Of a stretch of 64,000 nt of DNA, positions 37,715-46,053 are shown piece by piece. Position numbers and translations under genes: made by a program. The DNA lies in contig JBHENC010000005.1 in NCBI GenBank assembly GCA_046262295.1, positions 62,001 through 126,000 on the forward strand, given 5' to 3'. The notes below the pieces were generated by a model that had not been told where the DNA came from, searched no databases, and saw only the letters and a list, made by a program, of their open reading frames with translations. Origin of the DNA: JBHENC01 sp046262295. GTDB lineage: Bacteria; Acidobacteriota; Blastocatellia; Pyrinomonadales; Pyrinomonadaceae. The stretch's first letter is position 1; every line of letters begins with the position of its first letter.

Positions 37715-39250
37715 CTATGAATCGTTGAAAGAGTCTTGCGCGTCTGTCGCTTTTGAACGCCAGAGGAAATAGACGGGAACGCCCAACAGGACGATGACCA
37801 GACCCGGCCATGTCGTCGCCGTCTGATATAGAAAGAGCACGCCCAAAATAATCGTCGCGCCGATAATGTAAAGCGCAGGAACGACCGGATAACCGAAAGC
37901 TTTATACGGACGCTCGATGTCCGGGCGTTTGGCTCGCAACACGAAGATGCCCGCAATCGTCAGGATGTAAAAGATCAGCGCGGCGGAGATAACGTAAGTC
38001 AACAGATCGTTATAAAGCGTGCCGTATGTCACTACGCCGGTCGCCGCATCCGTTCCCTTGATTGTACGCGGCAGAACAAGCAACGCCGCCCAGATGCCTT
38101 GAATTGCCAAGCCCCACGCCGGAACGCGCCTTTCGTTAAGCCGTCCCGAAGCTTGAAAGAAAAGTCCGTCGCGCGCCATTGCATAATAGGCGCGCGCTCC
38201 GGCGAGAATCAAACCGTTGTTGCAGCCAAAAGTGGAAACCATAATCGCAACAGCCATCACGAACGCGCCGTAGCCACGAAAGATCACGTCGGCGGTAGCC
38301 GATGCGACGCGATCATTCGGAACGGTTTTGATTGTCTCAAGCGGCAGCGTAACGAGATACGCGAAGTTAGCGAGCAGATACAAACCGATTACTATAAAGG
38401 TTCCGAGCGCGAGCGAAAGCGGCACGTTGCGGCGCGGGTTCTTCACCTCACCGGCGGTGAACGTGATGTTATTCCAAGCGTCCGCGCTAAAGAGCGAGTT
38501 GGTCTGTGCGACGCAGATGGCGATGAACAATCCGAAAGTCGTTGCGGCAGTCAGCCCGCCGCCAACATCCTGCAATGCGCCGCGCACGTTCCAGAGGTTT
38601 CCGAAATTACCGTTCACGACAGTTTGATTCCAACCAACCACGATGCCTAGCAGAATCAAGGCGACGAGCGCGCCCGTCTTCGCCGTTGTGAAGACATTCT
38701 GCACGAGCTTGCCAAGTTTCAATCCGCGCGTGTTCATCCATGTCAGAAGCGCGATCATGAGCAGGCCGACGAGTTGTGCGGTGGAAAGCGAGAGCGCGTA
38801 GCTGGAAGAAAGGCGAACGGGCGCGATGATGTAGTTCGTTTCGGAGACGGTCGGCCAGAGCACGCCCAAGTATTTGGCAAAGCCTACCGCGACCGCCGCG
38901 ATGGTTCCCGTTTGAATGACGAGAAAGAGCGTCCAACCGTAAAGAAAGCCCCACAGCGGCGAGTAGGATTCGCGCAGGTAAACATACTGGCCGCCCGCCT
39001 TCGGCATCATCGCCGCGAGTTCGCCGTAAGAGAGCGCGGCCATCACGGTCAAAAGTCCCGTAATGATCCAAACGACGAGCAGCCAGCCGGGTGAACCGAC
39101 TTGCCGCGCAATGTCTGCCGAAACGATGAAGATGCCGGAGCCGATCATCGAACCGGCGACAATCATCGTCGAATCAAGCAGGCCAAGCCCGCGCACGAAT
39201 CCCGTCGTCTTATCCGTCTTATCTTCCGTCGCGGCGACAGCTTCCGCCAT
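37715..39250 (-). CDS. APC-superfamily amino-acid permease (511 residues)
   Basis: About 12 membrane segments. MIVAGSMIGSGIFIVSADIARQVG is the APC substrate-site helix; YGELAAMMPKAGGQYVYLRESYSPLWGFLYGW is typical of the LAT-like group. It lies 36 bases upstream of a second APC permease, same strand, so the two are probably cotranscribed. The two are only distantly related. Substrate unknown. The 540-base region in front contains a hairpin element. Confidence 0.88.
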   Translation of the reverse strand: MAEAVAATEDKTDKTTGFVRGLGLLDSTMIVAGSMIGSGIFIVSADIARQVGSPGWLLVVWIITGLLTVMAALSYGELAAMMPKAGGQYVYLRESYSPLWGFLYGWTLFLVIQTGTIAAVAVGFAKYLGVLWPTVSETNYIIAPVRLSSSYALSLSTAQLVGLLMIALLTWMNTRGLKLGKLVQNVFTTAKTGALVALILLGIVVGWNQTVVNGNFGNLWNVRGALQDVGGGLTAATTFGLFIAICVAQTNSLFSADAWNNITFTAGEVKNPRRNVPLSLALGTFIVIGLYLLANFAYLVTLPLETIKTVPNDRVASATADVIFRGYGAFVMAVAIMVSTFGCNNGLILAGARAYYAMARDGLFFQASGRLNERRVPAWGLAIQGIWAALLVLPRTIKGTDAATGVVTYGTLYNDLLTYVISAALIFYILTIAGIFVLRAKRPDIERPYKAFGYPVVPALYIIGATIILGVLFLYQTATTWPGLVIVLLGVPVYFLWRSKATDAQDSFNDS

Positions 39251-39789
39251 CGTTTCACCTCCGCCAAACTGTCTTTAGCGAGCTAAGTTTTCAGCGAACA
39301 AAGTATCTTTAAGACTGCGCTAACCGTGCGCGTTAAATATTTTTCAGAATACAACGAAGCGTCGGAACGCGGCGGAAGGGAAACGCACGCGCCCATCAAA
39401 CTCTTACTTTACGGGGGTTACTTTCAGTTCAAGACCGGGCACAGTGTTCGATAACTTTGCGTGGCTAAAACCACGCCCTTGAAGATTCGGCTACAAAACA
39501 CTGTCGCGGAACGAGGCGCATTATACCCGTTTCGCGGCACGTGTCGAGCACTTAATGCTTCTCATCGTTGTCCGGCGCAAAGTTAAATCCTCATTAGCTG
39601 TGCCGCGTCCGCCCATGACGCTTGGATGGAACGGCCTTGGTGGTACGGTCTTTGCTGTATATCTTCATGACAGCAATTTTGCGGTGGGAAATCGTACACA
39701 CCACAACGTCAATTTAATAACGGTTGCTGCGTTGTGTCTTAAAATTAACTATCAACGATTAAACAGGAAGAAAGAGGAGGAGCAACATC
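39251..39789. other. 539-base intergenic region between a permease gene and the stress-protein gene
   Basis: No protein-like open frame was found. It must hold the divergent promoters of the permease operon and of the stress-protein gene (AGAGGAGGAGC just before 39790). A two-level palindrome at 39441-39504 is listed separately. Confidence 0.5.
39441..39504. repeat. REP-like double palindrome
   Basis: Outer arms ACAGTGTT (39441-39448) and AACACTGT (39497-39504) are perfectly complementary; inside, GCGTGG and CCACGC (39459-39464, 39471-39476) form a second hairpin with loop CTAAAA. The inner GTGGCTAAA-CCACGCC motif looks like REP elements of RAYT type. No RAYT transposase is in the window. 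Confidence 0.5.
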
Positions 39790-40338
39790 ATGACGGATAC
39801 CACAGGTACATCAACGGGACGCTCGAGCGGCATGGTCACAGGTATGTTCAGAGACCGAGAGAGTGCCGAAAAAGCTTATAGCTCTCTGAGCAGTCGCGGT
39901 TACGGCAAAGACGATGTTAATGTTCTGATGTCGGACGAAACGCGCAACAAACACTTCGGGTCTGATACAGGCACGACGTCGGAACTCGGCGATAAGGCGC
40001 TCGAAGGCGCGGGCGTCGGTTCAGCCATCGGCGGCACGGTCGGCGCGGTTCTGGCATCTATCGCGGCCATCGGTACAACGATTGCCCTGCCCGGCCTCGG
40101 ACTTCTCGTCGCAGGCCCCCTCGCCGCAGCATTTGCGGGCGCAGGCGCAGGCGGTTTGACGGGCGGACTCGTCGGCGCGCTCGTCGGCTCAGGCATCCCG
40201 GAAGATCGCGCGAAGGCTTACGAATCGGGCATTAAGGAAGGCGGCATCGTGATGGGCGTTAATCCGCGCTCGGACGATGATGCGACCTACTTTGAGAACG
40301 AATTCAAGACGCATCGCGGCGAACACGTTTACCGGTAA
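39790..40338 (+). CDS. General-stress-protein-17M-like (YflT-domain) glycine-rich membrane-associated protein
   Basis: 182 residues. An N-terminal domain (VTGMFRDRESAEKAYSSLSSRGY, DVNVLMSD) matches the YflT/GSP17M heat-induced domain. A glycine/alanine-rich hydrophobic stretch (about residues 75-140: AIGGTVGAVLASIAAIG and more) resembles a glycine zipper. It ends in a short alpha/beta repeat with GIVMGVNPRSDDDA. Commonly stress-induced; precise role unknown. A clear ribosome-binding site (AGGAGG) precedes ATG 39790, and a strong terminator follows. Confidence 0.8.
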   Translation: MTDTTGTSTGRSSGMVTGMFRDRESAEKAYSSLSSRGYGKDDVNVLMSDETRNKHFGSDTGTTSELGDKALEGAGVGSAIGGTVGAVLASIAAIGTTIALPGLGLLVAGPLAAAFAGAGAGGLTGGLVGALVGSGIPEDRAKAYESGIKEGGIVMGVNPRSDDDATYFENEFKTHRGEHVYR

Positions 40339-40374
40339 GCAAGCGGTAAAAGAACGAACCAGGGGATTAAAAGG

Positions 40375-40405
40375 AAAAAGGGAAGCTTTGCGGCTTCCCT
40401 TTTTT
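40375..40405 (+). terminator. Intrinsic terminator
   Basis: Stem AAAAAGGGAAGC (40375-40386) with GCTTCCCTTTTT (from 40393), loop of six bases, ending in a T6 tract; 36 bases after the stress-protein stop. Confidence 0.92.
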
Positions 40406-40433
40406 ATTGCCCGAAGTAACTAAAAATCGCAAA

Positions 40434-40895
40434 CTAAAGCGTGGCCTTGCTTGTCAAAAGCATCTTCACACGTTTGCGTATGTCCGCCGAAAGTCCCTGA
40501 AAGCTGATCCCGAAGCCGTGTTGCGCGTCGGCGTGTGCAACCACCCCGCTGACGGTCAGCGGCTCGTCCATTCCCTCTATCGTCAACTGCAAACGCACGT
40601 GCGCGCCGACCGGCGGAACCATCCCTTCCGAGTGCGGCAAGCGCACGCCCAACCCGCCCAGACTAATATCGCTTCCTTCACCATGCGCCTGCTCTAAAGG
40701 CGCGGGCGCTTCACCTATGACGACGGAGAATTCCACCGGAGTTTGCAAAGGATAGCGCGGATAATGGCGCCTGCGTCCCCACAAAAAACGCACTTCAAAG
40801 GTTTCGCCCAACACAACTTCATTTGCTTCCGCCATGATCTTCAAATGCTCCTGCTCGAAGGCCAACGCGCATCGTTGCCGTCGCACGTCTTTCAT
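40434..40895 (-). CDS. PilZ-domain protein
   Basis: 153 residues. The PilZ c-di-GMP signature is complete: RRRHYPRYPL (RxxxR) at about residue 40 and DISLGGLGV (D/NxSxxG) at about 77, then a six-stranded barrel ending in FGISFQGLSADIRKRV. It should bind cyclic di-GMP and act as a cytosolic effector, partner unknown. The start could be the ATG at 40895 or an internal ATG at 40835; neither has a strong ribosome-binding site. Confidence 0.85.
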   Translation of the reverse strand: MKDVRRQRCALAFEQEHLKIMAEANEVVLGETFEVRFLWGRRRHYPRYPLQTPVEFSVVIGEAPAPLEQAHGEGSDISLGGLGVRLPHSEGMVPPVGAHVRLQLTIEGMDEPLTVSGVVAHADAQHGFGISFQGLSADIRKRVKMLLTSKATL

Positions 40896-41074
40896 CTTGA
40901 AAATAACATATTCCGCGACCGCGAAAAAGATTTAGTTCACGCTCCCGTGCTGCTGAAGAACGTCGCGCATCTTCGGCGCGCAGCCTTTACGCGCACCGCC
41001 GCACGCAATATACTTAACGGCCTTATTCACCTTTAGCAAACTTAGAAAGATACAGCGGACTCATCGCATGACCT

Positions 41075-42625
41075 ATGCTGCCTCGTTCAGGCGCGCACAA
41101 GATGAACCAGGTCGATATGAAACAGGCAGAAAAGCAATCGGACAAATTAGCTCCACCGCTCGGCGACATGGACGCGGCGGAGTTTCGTCGCTACGGCCAC
41201 GAGATAATTGACTGGATCAGCGACTATCTGGAGAACATGGAGCGATATCCTGTGCTCGCGCCCGTGCGCCCGAACGAGTTCCGCGAAAAAATTCCCGCCG
41301 CCGCGCCCGCGCACGGCGAAAGCATGGAAGCGATTCTCGCAGACGTCAACGATCTCGTCGCGCCCGCGCTGACGCACTGGAATCATCCGTCCTTCTTCGC
41401 TTACTTTTCCATCTCCGCCTCTGCGCCCGGCATCTTCGGCGAGCTTCTGGCAGCGGCCTTCAACGTCAATCAAATGCTCTGGCGCACCGCGCCCGCCGCC
41501 ACCGAACTGGAAGAAGTCTCGCTCGCGTGGCTACGGCAAATGCTCGGCCTGCCCGATGAATTTCAAGGCATTATCTACGACACCGCGTCCATCTCGACGA
41601 TGCACGCGATTGCCGCCGCGCGCGAAAATCTCGACTTGCAAATCCGCGAACGCGGTATGAGCGGGCGCGAAGCCTTGCCGCTCTTGCGCGTCTACGCATC
41701 CGAACAGGCACACTCGTCAATCGAAAAAGCCTTGATCGCCCTTGGCCTCGGACAAAACAGCTTATGCAAGATTCCGACGGATGAAGTTTTCCGCATGGAT
41801 GCCCACGCGCTTGCGCGTGCCATCGAAGAGGACAAACGACGGGGCGCGCTTCCCTTCTGCGTCGTCGCCACTGTCGGCACAACTTCGACGACGAGCATTG
41901 ATCCCGTCAACGACATCGCGGACGTTTGCGAAGCGCATAAATTATGGTTGCACGTTGACGCGGCCTACGGCGGTTCGGCGGCAGTCGTTCCCGAAATGCG
42001 TTTTGTTCTCGACGGCTGCGAGCGCGCCGATTCCATCGTCACCAACCCGCACAAATGGCTCTTCGCGCCGATTGATTGCTCCGCCCTCTACTGTCGCCGC
42101 ATGGACATACTGCGCCGCGCCTTTTCGCTTGTGCCCGAATATTTGCGCACGACGGACGCGCCCGAAGAAGTGCGCAACGGTATGGACTACGGCGTGCAAC
42201 TCGGACGCCGTTTCCGCGCCCTCAAACTCTGGATGGTGATGCGCTACTTCGGGCAGGAAGGTTTAGCCGCGCGCATACGCGAACACTGGCGCCTCGCGCG
42301 CCTCTTCGCGTCATGGGTCGAAGCGTCAAACGATTGGGAACTTTCCGCGCCCGTACCCTTCGGCCTCGTCTGCTTTCGCGCTCGCCCCCAGATCGCGCCG
42401 GATGACACCGCAGAGCAACGTGACGCGCATCTCAATGCGCTCAACGAAGCCGTCATGCACAACGTCAACGCCACTGGCGAGGTTTTTCTTTCGCACACGA
42501 AACTACACGACTCGCTCGTGCTACGCCTCGCCGTCGGCAACATACGCACCACCGAAAAGCACGTGCGACGCGCGTGGCAACTACTCAACGAACAACTTGC
42601 GCATCTCGCATCCGTCAAACCGTAA
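41075..42625 (+). CDS. PLP-dependent group II amino-acid decarboxylase (aromatic amino-acid decarboxylase-like)
   Basis: 516 residues. The Pyridoxal_deC fold shows ALTHWNHPSFFAYF, GIIYDTASISTMHAIAAAR (the usual T/S-G-G region reads DTASIST), WLHVDAAYGGSA and the PLP lysine in SIVTNPHKWLFAP. Tyr in RRFRALKLWMVMRYFG and a C-terminal RLAVGNIRTTEKHV are normal. Decarboxylates an aromatic (Tyr, Trp, Dopa) or similar amino acid in the cytosol; the substrate is uncertain. Internal ATGs at 41102 and 41117 are alternative starts. Next to two amino-acid permeases, though 1.8 kb away. Confidence 0.88.
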   Translation: MLPRSGAHKMNQVDMKQAEKQSDKLAPPLGDMDAAEFRRYGHEIIDWISDYLENMERYPVLAPVRPNEFREKIPAAAPAHGESMEAILADVNDLVAPALTHWNHPSFFAYFSISASAPGIFGELLAAAFNVNQMLWRTAPAATELEEVSLAWLRQMLGLPDEFQGIIYDTASISTMHAIAAARENLDLQIRERGMSGREALPLLRVYASEQAHSSIEKALIALGLGQNSLCKIPTDEVFRMDAHALARAIEEDKRRGALPFCVVATVGTTSTTSIDPVNDIADVCEAHKLWLHVDAAYGGSAAVVPEMRFVLDGCERADSIVTNPHKWLFAPIDCSALYCRRMDILRRAFSLVPEYLRTTDAPEEVRNGMDYGVQLGRRFRALKLWMVMRYFGQEGLAARIREHWRLARLFASWVEASNDWELSAPVPFGLVCFRARPQIAPDDTAEQRDAHLNALNEAVMHNVNATGEVFLSHTKLHDSLVLRLAVGNIRTTEKHVRRAWQLLNEQLAHLASVKP

Positions 42626-42642
42626 GCGAACGAAACGGCATT

Positions 42643-43095
42643 ATGCACTTTGTTAAAGAGAGCGTGATTCGCGCGGCGCCCGAACGGGTGTTTGCTTTTC
42701 ACGAACTGCCGGATGCGATCAATCGCTTATTGCCGCCCGGTGAAAACGCGCGCATCATCGAAGCCGCGCCGAACCTGCACAAAGGCTCACGCGCCATTAT
42801 CGAAACGAAGCTGTTCGGCCTCATCAAAGTGCGTTGGGTAGCGGAGCACACCGTTTATGATCCGCCGCGTATGTTTGAAGACATACAGATCAAGGGGCCT
42901 TTCCATAGCTGGCGACATCGCCACATCATCGAGCCGCACGCCGACGGCGCGTTGCTGCGCGACGAAATAGAATACGCGCCGCCGCTCGGATTCTTGGGAA
43001 GATTTTTCGCGCCGTTTGCCATTGAACCGCAACTGCGCCGTATGTTCGATTACCGCCACGAAGTCACGCGCCGCTGGTGCGAAGAAAGGACGTAA
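42643..43095 (+). CDS. SRPBCC-family (START/polyketide-cyclase-like) protein
   Basis: 150 residues from the ATG at 42643. MHFVKESVIRAAPERVFAFHELPDAI is the typical first strand and helix of the Bet v1-like fold. FGLIKVRWVAEHTVYDPPRMFEDIQIKGPFHSWRHRHIIEP and the end RRMFDYRHEVTRRW follow the pattern of CDP/SRPBCC proteins that bind hydrophobic ligands. No catalytic residues can be named. It begins 17 bases after the decarboxylase gene and may be in the same operon. Confidence 0.82.
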   Translation: MHFVKESVIRAAPERVFAFHELPDAINRLLPPGENARIIEAAPNLHKGSRAIIETKLFGLIKVRWVAEHTVYDPPRMFEDIQIKGPFHSWRHRHIIEPHADGALLRDEIEYAPPLGFLGRFFAPFAIEPQLRRMFDYRHEVTRRWCEERT

Positions 43096-43096
43096 C

Positions 43097-43173
43097 AGTT
43101 TTTAGTTTTAAGTTTCGAGTTCTCAGTAAAGGCCATTCGCCTGCTGAAAACTAAAAACTCAAAACTAAAAACT
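43097..43173. repeat. Imperfect inverted repeat of AGTTTTTAG/CTAAAAACT units
   Basis: 30-base arms 43097-43126 and 43144-43173 are complementary with four mismatches; the arms are built of short near-repeats (AGTTTTTAGTTTTAAGTTT). The 77-base element sits between SRPBCC and Dabb genes and can form a long hairpin. Confidence 0.8.
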
Positions 43174-43180
43174 ATTTCAA

Positions 43181-43471
43181 ATGCTGACTCATATTGTTGT
43201 CTGGAAATACCGCGCCGATGTTGAGCAGGCCGCGCGGGAAGAGCACGCCGCGCGTTTGCGTAGCCTCAAGTCGCTGGTTGATGGAATAGAGAGTTTCGCG
43301 GTCGGCTTCGATGTGCTGAAGTTGCCGCGCTCGTATCACACGGGACTCGTCGCCGTCTTTCGCAATCGCGCCGTGCTGGACGCTTACACCGATCACCCGG
43401 ATCATGTCGAGGTGGCGACGTTCGGGCGCGGATTAAGTGAACACGTCGCGTCGGTTGATTTTGAGGATTGA
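43181..43471 (+). CDS. Stress-responsive A/B-barrel (Dabb) protein
   Basis: 96 residues, typical size. MLTHIVVWKYR begins the first strand, then LRSLKSLVDGIESFAVGFDV, YHTGLVAVFRNRAVLDAYTDHPDHVEV and the final strand VASVDFED: the dimeric ferredoxin-like Dabb fold (PF07876). The family contains heme-, cyclase- and stress-related proteins; the function here is unknown. Confidence 0.88.
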   Translation: MLTHIVVWKYRADVEQAAREEHAARLRSLKSLVDGIESFAVGFDVLKLPRSYHTGLVAVFRNRAVLDAYTDHPDHVEVATFGRGLSEHVASVDFED

Positions 43472-43511
43472 CTGCAAACGCGCGCATCAGTCACGTTTTA
43501 ATTAAATTCTT

Positions 43512-44774
43512 TTGTTCCGGCATCTCTCCGGCGAGAAACAGCAGTTGAAACGTCTTGTAAGAATTCTGTTTTTGATGCTGCTTGCGGCCCTGCTGCTTGC
43601 GCAGATTCCTTCTCTCTACAAGCGTTATCAATTCAGGAAACTGCGCGCCGCGATTGCGGAATCAAAGACGCAACGCGCCGCACAAAACACGTCCGACCCT
43701 TACGTTGATTACAAAGGCGTGATCCACGTTCATTCGCTGCTTGGCGGGCACAGCACAGGAAGCCTCGCCGATATCATCGAAGCCGCACGCGCCAACAAAC
43801 TCGATTTCGTTTTGATGACCGAGCATCCGGCCAAAGATATCAACACGGCCTCGCTGACGCTCTCCGGCGTGCATGGCGGCGTGCTCTTTATCGCGGGCAG
43901 CGAAGTGAATTCCGCGACGGGAGATCGTTTATTAATCGTCGGCGGTTCAACCGATTCAGCGGCGGCGCAAGATAATGCCGCGCCGGTTCAATCTTTAATC
44001 AACGACGCGGAGAACACAGGCAAGCTCGTTTTCGTCACGCACCCGGAGCAGTTTCGCAGTTGGGACGAGGCTAACGGCTACGACGGCATGGAGCTTTACA
44101 ATATGCACGCCGAAGGCCGGAAGCTCAGCCGCCTGAAACTCTTCTTCAAAGGTCTCTGGACATTCGCTGCTTACGCGGATTTGCTCTGGATGGATTCTTA
44201 TCAAAGGCCTTTTGATAATCTGAAAAGGTGGGACGAGGTAACGGCTGTCAAGAATAGAAAAGTCGTCGCCATCGCGGGCAACGACGCGCACGCCAATCTC
44301 GGCATCATCCTGCAACAGGCCACCGGCAAAAGAATCTTCAGCCTTCAGCTAGACCCCTACGAAAGAACTTTTTCGATTGTCCGCACGCACGTCCTGCTCG
44401 ACAAAGGCCAACCGCTCGACACTGAAACTCTCACCTCTGCGCTCAAACGCGGCCACTGCTACGTCTCCTTCGACGTGCTCGCGGATGCTACAGGCTTTCG
44501 TTTCGACGCCGACAATAAAACAGAAAAGAAGATTATGGGCGACGAGATACCGCTTCAGGACGGCGTCCGTTTAAGCGTCGCCACTCCGCTTCCGCACAGC
44601 CGCATCGAACTTCTCAAAAACGGTCAGGTGATCGGCGAGGCGCGCAACACATCAAACGCGGAATTCTCCGTCAAAGAAACAGGCGTCTACCGTACAGAAA
44701 TCTACATCGAAACCTTGCCGAAACCCTTCGACGCCAAACCTTGGATCATCTCCAATCCGATTTACGTTCGGTAA
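43512..44774 (+). CDS. Membrane-anchored PHP-domain phosphoesterase-like protein
   Basis: 420 residues. An N-terminal hydrophobic anchor (about residues 15-35, LVRILFLMLLAALLLAQIP) precedes a PHP domain with metal motifs GVIHVHSLLGGHSTGSL, LDFVLMTEHP, FVTHPEQF and AGNDAHANLG, all ligands apparently present. The last about 110 residues form a beta-sandwich (DGVRLSVATPL, SRIELLKNG). It probably works on the periplasmic side. Substrate unknown. The start is uncertain: TTG 43512 retains the anchor, no ATG upstream does, and TTG 43545 is an alternative. Confidence 0.78.
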   Translation: MFRHLSGEKQQLKRLVRILFLMLLAALLLAQIPSLYKRYQFRKLRAAIAESKTQRAAQNTSDPYVDYKGVIHVHSLLGGHSTGSLADIIEAARANKLDFVLMTEHPAKDINTASLTLSGVHGGVLFIAGSEVNSATGDRLLIVGGSTDSAAAQDNAAPVQSLINDAENTGKLVFVTHPEQFRSWDEANGYDGMELYNMHAEGRKLSRLKLFFKGLWTFAAYADLLWMDSYQRPFDNLKRWDEVTAVKNRKVVAIAGNDAHANLGIILQQATGKRIFSLQLDPYERTFSIVRTHVLLDKGQPLDTETLTSALKRGHCYVSFDVLADATGFRFDADNKTEKKIMGDEIPLQDGVRLSVATPLPHSRIELLKNGQVIGEARNTSNAEFSVKETGVYRTEIYIETLPKPFDAKPWIISNPIYVR

Positions 44775-44800
44775 GCCGCTGCTTTGCAGGAAAGTGTGAG

Positions 44801-44897
44801 GTAACGCCCACCAGCCGCCGCGCATTCAACCTCGCTACGGCCAAGTTCTCGACGAGAGGCACGCTGATTCTTGGTCGGCTGCATGGCATTGTTAGAT
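44801..44897. repeat. Integron attC-like site behind the FRG gene
   Basis: Read on the minus strand: ATCTAAC (RYYYAAC core) at 44897-44891, then GCAGCCGACCAAG, a divergent middle with further pairing (CTTGG), then GCGGCTG and CGTTACC ending at 44801. The arms pair imperfectly (TAAC with GTTA, GCC with GGC, CAGCC with GGCTG), as attC sites do. The FRG stop TAA is inside the first core, a hallmark of gene cassettes. On the plus strand GTTAGAT fits GTTRRRY; the other end (GTTACCT) is imperfect. Confidence 0.55.
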
Positions 44898-45728
44898 AGC
44901 ACCGTCGGCAAACAACTCTTTTATAGCTTCCACCTCTTTGTCCATATTTTCTATCAACTCATTTCTCAATCCCTCGAAATCAGGAAAGTAGCCAAAGTGT
45001 CCGATTCCAACAAGATTAAGGAATCGCCTTGAATCTTCATTTGTACTCGCTGGTAAAATTATTTTGACGATAAAATCTTTATACCTCTCTTCCAACGCCT
45101 GAAAAGGATCACCGCTGAGAGTAAAGGTAGATCGTTGCGCTAGCATTCTGGGATTGCTTAGGATAGGGGCGACTGCGATTGTGTGTAGTGGGGGCACATC
45201 GGAGACTTGGTAGCCAGGATGGTAAGAAGTTAGTTCTACATTCCCATGACTAACATTCTCTCCTAGAGCTACTTGGCCTGCGTCACCAAAATTTGCTTGA
45301 TTCAGATGTTCAGGACTGAGAATAAAAACAGCTGCATCATCCATTGGTTTGCGTCCATACTGTGCGAAATATACAGCACAAGCAAAGCTCTCTGTCCAAT
45401 CTAAAAGCCGTGTTGGTACTCCATGATGCTGCATTGAAAAGATAATTCCCCAATCAGACATTTCTCTGAATGAAAGGAAATGCCAAGCACGAGCTTTGTA
45501 CTTTCGGTACAGGCTTTTATAAACATCACGCAAAATCCTTGCTTTATCATTTTCGGGAATAGGACGACCTATCTCCCGAAAGTCATCCTCAATGCGCCTG
45601 TGCAAATTCGTTTTTAGCTTCCATTCGGCAAAACGATGCCCTCGATACCATAAAGGATATCCTTGCTTTCTTGCCTCTTCTTGAAGGCTTTCAACCTGTT
45701 GTAGGATTGTTTGCCAGTCTGATGTCAT
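44892..45728 (-). CDS. FRG-domain protein, probably a horizontally acquired cassette gene
   Basis: 278 residues. The FRG domain shows LWYRGHRFAEWKLKTNLHRR and, after a helical part, MQHHGVPTRLLDWTESFACAVYFAQYG, the two signature blocks. FRG proteins have unknown biochemistry and often occur in mobile or defence-related contexts. The coding sequence is clearly AT-richer than all its neighbours, and the stop codon lies inside an attC-like site, so lateral gain is likely. The ATG at 45728 has no strong ribosome-binding site. No integrase is nearby. Confidence 0.88.
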   Translation of the reverse strand: MTSDWQTILQQVESLQEEARKQGYPLWYRGHRFAEWKLKTNLHRRIEDDFREIGRPIPENDKARILRDVYKSLYRKYKARAWHFLSFREMSDWGIIFSMQHHGVPTRLLDWTESFACAVYFAQYGRKPMDDAAVFILSPEHLNQANFGDAGQVALGENVSHGNVELTSYHPGYQVSDVPPLHTIAVAPILSNPRMLAQRSTFTLSGDPFQALEERYKDFIVKIILPASTNEDSRRFLNLVGIGHFGYFPDFEGLRNELIENMDKEVEAIKELFADGAI

Positions 45729-46053
45729 AAGATTGAGATATAAAAAAAACTGTCGAACCCTTATTATGCTGCTTCAAACACGACATCGCCCCACACGGGA
45801 CGTGTTCCCGTTGGGGCGAGCGCGCGTCGGAAAGCTCCTGGCGCATTTTTTGGAAGCGGTGTTTTCTCTCACCGGCTGGCTGTAGAGAATCTAGTGTTTG
45901 ATTCTTCTCGCGCGATCAATTCCGAGTATTAGGAGAAGCGTGCGTACAGCCTTCCATCGCTGTTTTGTTAAGTGCCGACAACTTTATGCCCGCCCGTTTT
46001 TTTTGTCAAGAGTCAATTTGACCGTATGCGGCGGACAGCCGTCGGGTTGGATA
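45729..46053. other. 325-base region upstream of the FRG gene with a strong hairpin
   Basis: AT-rich next to the FRG start, then GC-rich. A stem-loop at 45787-45818 pairs CGCCCCA-c-ACGGGA with TCCCGT-TGGGGCG around a CGTGT loop; no T-tract follows in either direction, so it is not a typical terminator. No second clear attC core was found here. Confidence 0.5.
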
